NCBI RefSeq assembly: GCF_003991425.1
Contig: NZ_CP034346.1
Coordinates: forward strand, 3,013,501 to 3,077,500
Direction: 5' to 3'
From: Paenibacillus lutimineralis
GTDB lineage: Bacteria; Bacillota; Bacilli; Paenibacillales; Paenibacillaceae
DNA: 64,000 bases
Notes under the pieces: generated by a model
What the model was told of the DNA's origin: nothing
The model's input: the letters and a program-made list of their open reading frames with translations, nothing else
The model's database searches: none
Shown here: in pieces, positions 51,804 to 59,489 of the stretch
Numbering within the stretch: position 1 is the stretch's first letter
How the letters are laid out: every line of letters begins with the position of its first letter
Translations under genes and position numbers: made by a program

Positions 51804-53281
51804 TGTCCATCTTCCTGCTGATGGTCAGGATCAATTGGGTCAAGCGAAGCTGGACGACTGCGCATCTTACTCCAAGGAACTCGTAAATAGCTCTTCAATA
51901 TGTCTTTAAAATTTGGGGGGGATATCGGCATGAGATAAGGTATGCCGAACGATTTCATCCTGGACATATAGAACAAGAGCAGTAGCATTGCTAGGATAAG
52001 CCCGAACATTCCAACTAATGAGGAGATCAGAAATATAACAAAGCGCAGTACACTGACGATGGAGCTTAACGATTGATTGACAAGTGTAACCCCCATTACC
52101 GCTGTAATCGAACCAACCACGACGACTGCAGGGGAGACGAGTCCCGCCCGGATCGCAGCATCTCCGATCACGAGTGCTCCGATCACCGTTAACGTCTGTC
52201 CGATCGAGGTCGGGAGCCGTACGCCAGCTTCCCGGAAAATCTCTAGTAGGAGCAGTAGTGTGAACATCTCTAGCTGTGCATTGAAGGGAAGCCCCAGACG
52301 TGCAGTGGCGATAGTTGCCATTAGTTGGAACGGAATCTGGTCCTGATGAAATGCAGTCAGGGCCACATATAGGCCAGGCAATAGAATCGACATCCAGAAG
52401 CTGAACAGTCGGATCAATCTGACAAAGGTGACATATTGGAAGCCAAAATGCACATCCTCCGGCGATTTCAGAATAAGAGAGAAGGTGGCGGGACCAATGA
52501 TAGCGAGCGGATTTCCGTCAATGATAATAACAAACCTTCCCGATAGCAAAGCGTTCACGGCAAAATCTGGCCGTCCGGTCGAATCAAGCAAAGGAAAGAT
52601 TGGATACTTTACATCGGACAAAGCTTCTTCTAGCTGATTAATACTAAAGAGACCATCTACATCGATTTTTTGAATACGATGTCTGAGCTCTTCTAAGATT
52701 TTTGGAGACAGAATATCGTCTATATACATCATAGCAACCTTAGTTCGCGTCCGTTTTCCCAGCATAATCGTCTCACAGCACAATGAGGTGCTGCGGATGC
52801 GCTTGCGGATCAGAGCGATATTCTTCGCGTACGCCTCGACAAATCCGTCCTTCGGCCCTTTAATGGAAATCTCCGTGCTGGATTCCTCTGGAGAACGTTC
52901 TGGAATATTACTGATATTCAATTTGAATAGATCATTGGTATCCGTAAAGACAATTAACAGATCACCTTCAAAGACGAGATCAACGATCTCTTCCTGTGAT
53001 ACTTCCTTGTTGAAAGGAATCAGGGGCAGGGCCCCAACCGCATCGTACATCAGCAAGTTCTGGAAATGATCACGCCCGAACATTTGATCCAGCTCCGGAA
53101 GCACTGTATGCACAATCTCCGCGCCATCACAGAGCCCTCCGGAATAGATAAGCATAATTTCACAAGTCGCATTCTCATCCTTAAAATGAAATGATTGGAG
53201 GATAACATCGGATGCCTTTTTAAATAAACCGGACAGCTTCTGCTTGGTCCAGACCGAAGTTTGCTTGAGTTGTTCGCTCAT
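51800..53281 (-). CDS. Germinant receptor subunit A, GerAA family
   Basis: 493 aa, with AAGGAGGAG before the ATG. A large N-terminal hydrophilic domain (about 1-280) has the GerA pattern CEIMLIYSGGLCDGAEIVHTVLPEL, KRTRTKVAMMYIDDI and YPIFPLLDSTGRPDFAVNALLSGRFVIIIDGNPLAIIGPATF. Then come about five membrane helices with RLGLPFNAQLEMFTLLLLLEIFREAGVRLPTSIGQTLTVIGALVIGDAAIRAGLVSP, the most conserved GerAA segment. A short basic C-terminal tail follows. It forms the oligomeric core of the nutrient germinant receptor. It overlaps both neighbours by four bases. Confidence 0.95.
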   Translation of the reverse strand: MSEQLKQTSVWTKQKLSGLFKKASDVILQSFHFKDENATCEIMLIYSGGLCDGAEIVHTVLPELDQMFGRDHFQNLLMYDAVGALPLIPFNKEVSQEEIVDLVFEGDLLIVFTDTNDLFKLNISNIPERSPEESSTEISIKGPKDGFVEAYAKNIALIRKRIRSTSLCCETIMLGKRTRTKVAMMYIDDILSPKILEELRHRIQKIDVDGLFSINQLEEALSDVKYPIFPLLDSTGRPDFAVNALLSGRFVIIIDGNPLAIIGPATFSLILKSPEDVHFGFQYVTFVRLIRLFSFWMSILLPGLYVALTAFHQDQIPFQLMATIATARLGLPFNAQLEMFTLLLLLEIFREAGVRLPTSIGQTLTVIGALVIGDAAIRAGLVSPAVVVVGSITAVMGVTLVNQSLSSIVSVLRFVIFLISSLVGMFGLILAMLLLLFYMSRMKSFGIPYLMPISPPNFKDILKSYLRVPWSKMRSRPASLDPIDPDHQQEDGQ

Positions 53282-54372
53282 GATGTCTCCTCCTTAGTGG
53301 GTTTAGCGAACCAGGCGATAACGGCCCAAATGGCAGTTAAGACAACAGCGATGATTAGAGTAGCAATGAGAACAAGTTTGAACAGACCTAAATAGAACGT
53401 ATTGTATCGTTTAAGGCCAACTGCTAATATGATGTAAATTGTCGTAATCAGTGTTATGATTCGATTGCGTAATTTAGTATTACGAGGTGCAAATAACTCT
53501 GCGATCAGGAATTGGGCCAGGCTGATACGAATTGTTGCTCCCGACAACCACTGGAATACAGATAGAAAGTCAACATGCTCTAGATAGTTCCCCAGCTTCA
53601 CGAGCCGCCATTGCTCATAGGGAGAGACCATCTGCTTTGCAGATTCCGTAGGACCGAATTCTGTGATCGCTCCGATGATCGGACCGAGAGATATATAGAC
53701 AAGCAGGAGACCCAAAAGCATGATCTGCCATGGCTTTATCGTAGTCTTAAGACGATGTTGAAGCAGTAAGACCAGAAAAATCTCAGATAATGCTCCGCCA
53801 GCATACATCATCCCGTTAAAGATAGGCATCCAACCATTCTCAAAAACAGGTAGTAGAAGTAGCCATTCTTTCTCCCGCATGTTCGCAATTGACACAAAAT
53901 AGCCAAGAACAATAACAGCTGGCAGAATAATCCCTGAACCTATAGCAATAGCAGTAATGCCATGCTTGGCTGCATAGTGACAGACTATAATCAAGATGAT
54001 GATAATGACGGTCTGTGGTGTGGTTGGTAAATAATTCGATACCGTCCAGACCGTTGTCTGTGTAATTGTCATATTCCCGATAATTAATAGTAGTACAGCA
54101 ACAGGGGCTAGCATAACCCAAGACAAGAATGAACTGGTTTTCTTGGCAAGCCATTCCTGAAGATGCTGCCTCTCAGATTTCCTCATAATATAGACAATTA
54201 GAATAGTCCATGGGATATATAGCACACCTGTGAACAGAAGCGTTATCCAGGAATCTCTATGAGAAGCATCGAGCAGAATCGGATTGACGATAACGTGGCT
54301 TAGCAATCCATTGAAGAGCATGATGATCATAATGATCTGGATAATACCGATCTTACCGCCAGTTTTGTCCAC
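53278..54372 (-). CDS. Germinant receptor subunit B, GerAB family permease-like
   Basis: 364 aa from a GTG start at 54372 (GGAGTGAG upstream), with about ten transmembrane helices. It belongs to the spore germination permease family of the APC superfamily (KIGIIQIIMIIMLFNGLLSHVIVNPILLDASHRDSWITLLFTG at the N-terminus). GerAB-type subunits bind the nutrient germinant, usually an amino acid. It is the first gene of the operon, giving the order B-A-C rather than the classical A-B-C. A weak sigma-G-like promoter lies upstream. Confidence 0.93.
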   Translation of the reverse strand: MDKTGGKIGIIQIIMIIMLFNGLLSHVIVNPILLDASHRDSWITLLFTGVLYIPWTILIVYIMRKSERQHLQEWLAKKTSSFLSWVMLAPVAVLLLIIGNMTITQTTVWTVSNYLPTTPQTVIIIILIIVCHYAAKHGITAIAIGSGIILPAVIVLGYFVSIANMREKEWLLLLPVFENGWMPIFNGMMYAGGALSEIFLVLLLQHRLKTTIKPWQIMLLGLLLVYISLGPIIGAITEFGPTESAKQMVSPYEQWRLVKLGNYLEHVDFLSVFQWLSGATIRISLAQFLIAELFAPRNTKLRNRIITLITTIYIILAVGLKRYNTFYLGLFKLVLIATLIIAVVLTAIWAVIAWFAKPTKEETS

Positions 54373-54426
54373 AAGAACTCACTCCATAGCAATCGAATTC
54401 AACATTTAGCCAGCTTTGGTCTAATA

Positions 54427-54455
54427 TAGCTTGAGCATTATTCTCCAAAATATGC
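54427..54455 (-). promoter_or_regulatory. Possible sigma-G promoter of the ger operon
   Basis: On the minus strand, GCATA (-35, GNATR) is followed after 17 bp by CAAGCTA, a partial match to CATNNTA, about 55 bp before the gerB-type start. Forespore expression is expected for ger operons; the match itself is modest. Confidence 0.35.
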
Positions 54456-54872
54456 ATCTAATTGCCATATGAGAAATGAATAAATCAACTTTCTATTCAC
54501 TCAATATTTTTTCTGAAGTTCGAATTTTTATAAATTATTTAATCAGAATATACACTCCTAAATGTTGTCATTATGATCATGTTAATTCGTGTTAATAAAA
54601 GTGTTAGTTCGGTAAAATGCTTTGAAGAATTGCCTATAATATCAAGGCCTTGTCGTCAAAAAAATGAACCGGTTAGCTTGTAAGAAAAAGCAAAGAGAAG
54701 ATAACATTAATGACATTAAATATAAGAAATTTAATATGTATATTGGCTGTATCCAAAAACCACTATAACTATCCCCTATGACACATATATAGTTCCACCA
54801 ATCGTACAGATCTTAGCAACTTTAATCCGAATGGGGGAATAATTTTCCAACAAAAAGATTGAAATTAAAGTG
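54456..54872. other. AT-rich intergenic region between the ger operon and the tyrS leader
   Basis: About 420 bp with no open frame that has a ribosome binding site on either strand, no strong hairpin and no obvious repeat. I see nothing functional here apart from flanking promoter sequence. Confidence 0.5.
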
Positions 54873-54901
54873 TTGACAAAGAAATTTATTAGCACTATGA
54901 T
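54873..54901 (+). promoter_or_regulatory. Sigma-A promoter of the tyrS leader
   Basis: TTGACA at 54873, an exact 17-bp spacer and TATGAT at 54896. Transcription would start near 54908, giving a leader of about 300 nt before tyrS. Confidence 0.85.
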
Positions 54902-54924
54902 TGCTGTAATCTAATATTGGATGC

Positions 54925-55170
54925 ACGATGAAAGAGCGAAGTAGCAAGTTTGTCACTGTTCAGAAAGCCAGGGGTTGATGCGACCTGGTCATACAAAACT
55001 TTGCGAATTACACTCCGGAGTACCTTAGGTAATGCTAAGCGGACTGGCAATCGATATCATTGCTATGAGTGGTATTAATGGTGAACTGCAGCGCCATTGA
55101 TGCAATGTGGGTGGTAACACGGTTAATAAATCGTCCCTATGTCTAAAATAGACTAGGAGACGATTTTTTT
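54925..55170 (+). promoter_or_regulatory. Tyrosine T-box riboswitch with intrinsic terminator
   Basis: The leader has the T-box layout. Stem I arms CAAGTTTGT / ACAAAACTTTG flank a specifier loop that contains AGTA on the 5' side and GAA...TAC-A on the 3' side, so the specifier reads UAC (Tyr), near 55009. The T-box sequence TGGGTGGTAACACGG (55108-55122) deviates from the usual AGGGTGGNACCGCG. It still offers UGGU to pair with the ACCA end expected of tRNA-Tyr. The terminator AAATCGTC...GACGATTT plus T-tract occupies 55128-55170. Uncharged tRNA-Tyr would favour read-through into tyrS. Confidence 0.85.
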
Positions 55171-55214
55171 ATTTATCTAATTAAAATTAAAATTCACCAG
55201 GGAGATGAACTACA

Positions 55215-56480
55215 ATGATGAACATTATCGATGAATTGGAATGGCGCGGTGCCATTAATCAACAGACGGATGCAGAAGGATTACGTAAACTAACGAGCGA
55301 GAAGTCGATTTCATTGTACTGTGGTGTTGACCCTACCGGTGACAGTATGCATATAGGCCATTTGATTCCATTTATGATGTTGAAGAGATTCCAGCTCGCA
55401 GGACATCGTCCCGTCATTCTGATCGGCGGTGCGACAGGTACAATCGGTGATCCGAGCGGTCGTACTACAGAGCGTACATTGCAGACGATGGATCAAGTAC
55501 AGAACAACGTGGATGCTCTGACTGCGCAAATGAAGAAGCTGTTCCTGAATGAAGGAGAAACAGGTCTTCGCATGGTGAACAACTACGATTGGACGAAGGA
55601 CATTACAATCTTGGACTTCCTTCGTGACTTCGGGAAGAACTTCAGCGTCAACACGATGCTGGCTAAAGATATTGTAGCTAGCCGTCTCGATTCGGGTATT
55701 TCCTTCACTGAGTTCTCGTACCAGATCCTGCAGTCGATCGACTTCCTTCATCTATTTAAGAATGAGGATGTGCAATTGCAGATCGGCGGTGCTGACCAAT
55801 GGGGCAACATCACAAGCGGACTTGACTTGATCCGTAAGAAGGAAGGCCCTGAAGCGAAAGCATTCGGCTTAACGATTCCATTGATGCTCAAAGCAGATGG
55901 AACGAAATTTGGTAAGACAGCTGGCGGGGCCATCTGGCTCGATCCGAACAAGACGACTCCATTTGAATTCTTCCAGTTCTGGGCTAACCAAGATGATCGC
56001 GATGTCATTAGATACCTGAAATTCTTCACCTTCTTAACGAAGGATGAGATCGATGCTCTTGAAGTGAAAGTACAGACTGAACCACATAAACGTGAAGCAC
56101 AGCGTGTATTGGCTGAAGAGATGACGAAATTCGTACACGGCGAAGATGCACTCGCACAAGCTAAGAAGATCACAGAAGCATTGTTCAGTGGCGATATCAA
56201 ATCCCTAACCGCAGATGAAATTGAACAAGGATTTAAAGAAATGCCTACATTCCACGCTTCCAAGGAAGCAAAGAATATCGTTGACTGGCTCGTTGATCTA
56301 GGAATTGAACCATCCAAGCGCCAAGCACGTGAGGATATTACAAGCGGTGCCATTTCTCTGAATGGTGAGAAGATCACGGATACAGAAATGAATGTGACCG
56401 TAGACAACTCCTTCGAAGGTCGCTTCATTATTATCCGTAAGGGCAAGAAGAACTACAACCTCGTTAGACTCGGAGAATAG
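55215..56480 (+). CDS. tyrS: Tyrosyl-tRNA synthetase
   Basis: 421 aa class I synthetase. The HIGH motif lies in YCGVDPTGDSMHIGHLIP, the tyrosine-binding region in LQIGGADQWGNITSGLDLIRK, the KMSKS-equivalent as KFGKTAGG, and the C-terminal S4 RNA-binding domain from about residue 355 (LVDLGIEPSKRQAREDITSGAISLNGEKI). It charges tRNA-Tyr. In tyrosine-decarboxylase clusters of lactic acid bacteria a dedicated tyrS under a T-box precedes the decarboxylase; the same layout here suggests a second, locus-associated tyrS that senses tyrosine supply. AGGGAG lies upstream of the ATG. Confidence 0.96.
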   Translation: MMNIIDELEWRGAINQQTDAEGLRKLTSEKSISLYCGVDPTGDSMHIGHLIPFMMLKRFQLAGHRPVILIGGATGTIGDPSGRTTERTLQTMDQVQNNVDALTAQMKKLFLNEGETGLRMVNNYDWTKDITILDFLRDFGKNFSVNTMLAKDIVASRLDSGISFTEFSYQILQSIDFLHLFKNEDVQLQIGGADQWGNITSGLDLIRKKEGPEAKAFGLTIPLMLKADGTKFGKTAGGAIWLDPNKTTPFEFFQFWANQDDRDVIRYLKFFTFLTKDEIDALEVKVQTEPHKREAQRVLAEEMTKFVHGEDALAQAKKITEALFSGDIKSLTADEIEQGFKEMPTFHASKEAKNIVDWLVDLGIEPSKRQAREDITSGAISLNGEKITDTEMNVTVDNSFEGRFIIIRKGKKNYNLVRLGE

Positions 56481-56528
56481 CTGATATCAGCTATTCTCTT
56501 CTCTTAAGAATGGAGGCGAGGATTAAGA

Positions 56529-57233
56529 ATGCTTGGATCGTGGAAAAAAACACTGGAGCTTGCATTTATTAATCATCGTTTGATATCGGAAGTGAATCGG
56601 ACCAGACAAGTCAATTGGCAAACCATCGATCTAGGAATCCGTCACGTAACCGCGGAGCATATTAATGAAGTATTGGATCATATGTTGCTCGGATTGAATC
56701 GGCTATTTAAGTATAAGAAAGTGAAGCAAGCTAGTCTTGGTTACTTCCGAATGCTTGACATTATAATAGAAGAAGAACAACTGCATCCGGTTATTCATAT
56801 CCTGATGCCGACGATCAGAAGCTATTTTCAAGGGCGATATTATATTAAGTTAAGTGAATGGTCATCCTATTGGCGTAGAGCACTAGATATGAATCCAGAT
56901 TATAATCTATCGTTAAATGTAAATATATTAAATGATAAGAGTGATCAGCAATCCATTACGGGTAAGATGGAGAAAGGGCTGATCCTCTTACATAATGAAT
57001 CGGATAAAGCGCCAACGAAACTTGATGATTCGATTACCTCTAGAAGAGTGATCGGATATAGTAGATTGTTAAAAGAGCAAGTTGATTTCTTACAACCAAA
57101 ATTCGTCTATAACTTACATGATTATAATATAAATGATGCTTTTGCCAATAATGCTTTTGAATTTATCCTTGATTGGCATCCAGGATTAAGAGAAGATGCA
57201 AATCCACCCCTTAAACTGTTATCAAATCTATGA
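56529..57233 (+). CDS. Hypothetical protein, 234 aa, in the tyrS transcript
   Basis: It starts 48 bp after tyrS, with GGAGGCGAGG before the ATG, and ends at a strong terminator, so it is probably the second gene of the tyrS transcript. The protein has no signal peptide and no clear membrane helix. It is rich in aromatic and basic residues, with an N-terminal helical region (MLGSWKKTLELAFINHRLISEVNRTRQVNW), a central HPVIHILMPTIRSYFQGRYYIKLSEW block and a C-terminal LQPKFVYNLHDYNINDAFANNAFEF block. I do not recognise the family. It is more AT-rich than tyrS. Confidence 0.75.
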   Translation: MLGSWKKTLELAFINHRLISEVNRTRQVNWQTIDLGIRHVTAEHINEVLDHMLLGLNRLFKYKKVKQASLGYFRMLDIIIEEEQLHPVIHILMPTIRSYFQGRYYIKLSEWSSYWRRALDMNPDYNLSLNVNILNDKSDQQSITGKMEKGLILLHNESDKAPTKLDDSITSRRVIGYSRLLKEQVDFLQPKFVYNLHDYNINDAFANNAFEFILDWHPGLREDANPPLKLLSNL

Positions 57234-57267
57234 TTTCCATCACAAATACAATGCATTTTTCGCAAAA

Positions 57268-57326
57268 AAACAAACCGATTTTTCACTGTTTTAACAGCTG
57301 AAAATCGGTTTGTTTTGTTTTGTTTT
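57268..57326. terminator. Bidirectional terminator after the 234-aa gene
   Basis: AAACAAACCGATTTTTCA...TGAAAATCGGTTTGTTT surrounds a loop with an inner CTGTT/AACAG pair. T-rich tails follow on both strands (TTTTGTTTTG and TTTGTTTTTTTG). It ends the tyrS transcript and would also end any minus-strand transcript from 57586. Confidence 0.85.
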
Positions 57327-57430
57327 ACCAGTTAGATTAAGGCTTGAGATTTTACCAAAATTCAAAATACTAGAAACATTGATGGATATTACTTCTTCTG
57401 TAAACCAGGTTGTATGGCTCGAGAAGATGA

Positions 57431-57586
57431 TTAGCTATTCCCCATATCGCATAAGTATTCCTTTTCATAAATTCCCCAGAGCATTTGACCACTATATTCC
57501 TCAACTTGGGGTAATGTGCAGTCATAAGTTTCATTAGCCGAAGCCATCATAACGATAAGCAAAGCCAACAGCCAGCCATCATTCAT
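57431..57586 (-). CDS. Possible small exported or membrane peptide, 51 aa
   Basis: A minus-strand frame whose product begins with a hydrophobic segment (about residues 5-17, signal-peptide-like, ending Ala-Ser-Ala) and continues as an acidic, Tyr-rich, Cys-containing tail. It is overlapped upstream by a 21-aa hydrophobic frame starting at 57651 with a good GGAG ribosome binding site (57584-57651, shifted one frame). That could be a coupled leader peptide, or the two may be one gene broken by a frameshift. The bidirectional terminator at 57268-57326 fits a minus-strand gene here. I do not recognise the product, and the call is tentative. Confidence 0.3.
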   Translation of the reverse strand: MNDGWLLALLIVMMASANETYDCTLPQVEEYSGQMLWGIYEKEYLCDMGNS

Positions 57587-57712
57587 TGCCGATTTCTTCA
57601 AATAAAAGGAGAGTGCTGCCTATAAACAGTAGTGTCTGGAGCATGAATATTCTCCAATATAGGGAATGTTATTTATACAAATAATAGAATATATATACAT
57701 TACTTTTGCCTG

Positions 57713-57756
57713 AAAGTGCTTTAACCCATGAAAGCGAAAATGGTTTAAAGCACTTT
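57713..57756. repeat. 17-bp inverted repeat upstream of the antiporter promoter
   Basis: AAAGTGCTTTAACCCAT and its complement (one G-T mismatch) are separated by ten bases. No T-tract follows on the plus strand. It lies about 90 bp upstream of the antiporter -35 box, so it could be a regulator site or an RNA hairpin. Confidence 0.6.
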
Positions 57757-57845
57757 GCGATGAAATAGTAAAACCTTTAAAGTAAATGTTAATAAGATTC
57801 TGGGAATTATCAAAATTACCTTATGTGACAAGGATTTGAACCGAA

Positions 57846-57898
57846 TTGACACAACAAAAATTTAGGCGTATATTGACGAGGAAAGTTAATCGATTAAC
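57846..57898 (+). promoter_or_regulatory. Promoter of the tyrosine antiporter-decarboxylase operon with palindromic operator
   Basis: TTGACA at 57846, a 17-bp spacer and TATATT at 57869. A perfect 14-bp palindrome GTTAATCGATTAAC at 57885-57898 covers the predicted transcription start. A palindrome with a central CG is typical of LacI/GalR-family operators. It only partly fits the CcpA cre consensus, since the outer TG/CA are missing. The leader to the antiporter gene is about 135 nt. Confidence 0.7.
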
Positions 57899-58017
57899 GA
57901 ATTCATAAATTTTCCTTGCACCACAACTTCATGATTCATCCATTTATTTGTAATACATCAATTATTCATATTTGGATGAATTAAGAAGCTAGACTAGAGA
58001 GAAAGAAGGGAGACTTT

Positions 58018-59424
58018 ATGGCCAATTCAAAAAAATTAACCTTATTCGGGTTGATTGGTATCACGATGGCCTTTTTTGGTACTGTACGTAGTGTACCGAC
58101 GCTCGCTATCACCGGTTGGACACAAATTTTCTACATGCTCGTAGCAGCAGTATTATTTGCACTTCCAATCGCTTTGATGTCGGCTGAACTGTCCACAGGA
58201 TTTCAAGAAGAGGGCGGACCACAAGTCTGGGTTAAAAAAGCAATAGGAGAGAAATGGGGATTTGTTACCTCATGGCTCTTATGGGTTCAAATGTTCTTCG
58301 GTATGGTTATGGTTGCTTCAACAGTAGGGGTACTGTTCGGATATGTTATTAATGTACCTCATTTATCTTCAAATAACTTCTTCATCTTTGCAGTTATTCT
58401 GATTTCTTATTGGGGTGTTACGCTCCTGAACTTGAAGTTCGATATGGTTAAGATCGCCGGTAACTGGGGTTCGATCATCGGTGTATATATTCCATTCGTA
58501 GTTCTCGTCGTGCTTGGTCTTGCTTATATGTTCAAAAATGGAATTAATCCAGCCGGTCACTTGGCTAATTTCAAGGCTGGCGATCTGTTGCCTAATCTTA
58601 GCGATCTAGGTAGCCTGGCTTATCTATCCGGTATTATCTTTATCTTCGCTGGGGTTGAAATCTCCTCAGTGCACGCGAATAATATCGAAAATCCGAAGCG
58701 CAACTATCCAATTGCAGTTATTTCTTCCGTAATCTTGTTGGTTATCTTCAACTTGATTGCCGGTTTGACTGTTGCGAACGGCGTTCCAATGGGTAAAATG
58801 GAGCTTTCCAATATTACTCAACCCTATATGATTTTCAGTGCAGACCTAGGTATTCCATCTATTTTCGTTAACATCATCTCCGCGATGATCTTGATCGGTG
58901 TGCTTGTTCAGCTCAGCGCATGGGTACTTGGACCAAGTAAATCGATGATTAAAGTTGCAGAAGACGGCAACTTGCCGCCATTCTTCCAGAAGAGAAACAG
59001 CAAAGGTATTCCAATTACATTCGTTATGCTTCAAGCCATCGTTATTTCCTTGGTTTCGGTTATGTACATCGTCGTTCCTGACGTAAACAGTGCCTTCCTG
59101 GTAATCACAATTACTACCACGATTCTGTACTGTATCGTATATGCCTTGATTGCCATTTCCGCAGTTCGTCTGCGTTATAAAGAGCCGAATATGAACAGAC
59201 CGTTCCGTCTTGGCAAAGGTAATGGCATGATGTGGTTCGTCTCCCTGCTATCGCTGCTCAGTGTTCTGATTACGATCGTGGTGAGTTTGATTCCACCATC
59301 CATTCTGCCTAAGAGCTTCTCCACGGGATACGTCATTTACCAAGTCGTTGCGACCGTAGTGATGGTAGGCGTTGCCCTGATCATATACAAATTTAAGAAG
59401 CCTAGCTGGAAAAAAAGTGATTAA
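58018..59424 (+). CDS. tyrP: Tyrosine/tyramine antiporter (APC superfamily)
   Basis: 468 aa with twelve predicted helices. It belongs to the amino acid/amine antiporter branch of the APC superfamily (glutamate:GABA antiporter group), with LFGLIGITMAFFGTVRSVPTLAITGWTQIFYMLVAAVLFALPIALMSAELSTGFQEEGGPQVWVKKA at the start. It matches the TyrP proteins of tyrosine-decarboxylase clusters. It would exchange external tyrosine for tyramine, removing one positive charge per cycle and so generating proton motive force. It directly precedes the decarboxylase gene (65-bp gap). AAGGGAG precedes the ATG. Specificity is inferred from context. Confidence 0.9.
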   Translation: MANSKKLTLFGLIGITMAFFGTVRSVPTLAITGWTQIFYMLVAAVLFALPIALMSAELSTGFQEEGGPQVWVKKAIGEKWGFVTSWLLWVQMFFGMVMVASTVGVLFGYVINVPHLSSNNFFIFAVILISYWGVTLLNLKFDMVKIAGNWGSIIGVYIPFVVLVVLGLAYMFKNGINPAGHLANFKAGDLLPNLSDLGSLAYLSGIIFIFAGVEISSVHANNIENPKRNYPIAVISSVILLVIFNLIAGLTVANGVPMGKMELSNITQPYMIFSADLGIPSIFVNIISAMILIGVLVQLSAWVLGPSKSMIKVAEDGNLPPFFQKRNSKGIPITFVMLQAIVISLVSVMYIVVPDVNSAFLVITITTTILYCIVYALIAISAVRLRYKEPNMNRPFRLGKGNGMMWFVSLLSLLSVLITIVVSLIPPSILPKSFSTGYVIYQVVATVVMVGVALIIYKFKKPSWKKSD

Positions 59425-59489
59425 TCACAGCTAATTATGCACTCATTAATCCTTTTTTAATAAATTCATAAATAACGGAGGTACCCAAC

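Noticed and set aside
44962..54372. Possible genomic island or mobile element carrying ars-gshF-ger genes
   Set aside because: No integrase, transposase, tRNA junction or flanking direct repeats were found in the window.
57310..57537. 75-aa plus-strand frame after the tyrS terminator
   Set aside because: It begins inside the terminator T-tract and has no ribosome binding site. The minus strand offers a more plausible small gene.
57885..57898. Palindrome read as a CcpA cre site
   Set aside because: It lacks the outer TG...CA of the cre consensus, so a LacI/GalR-type operator in general is the better description.
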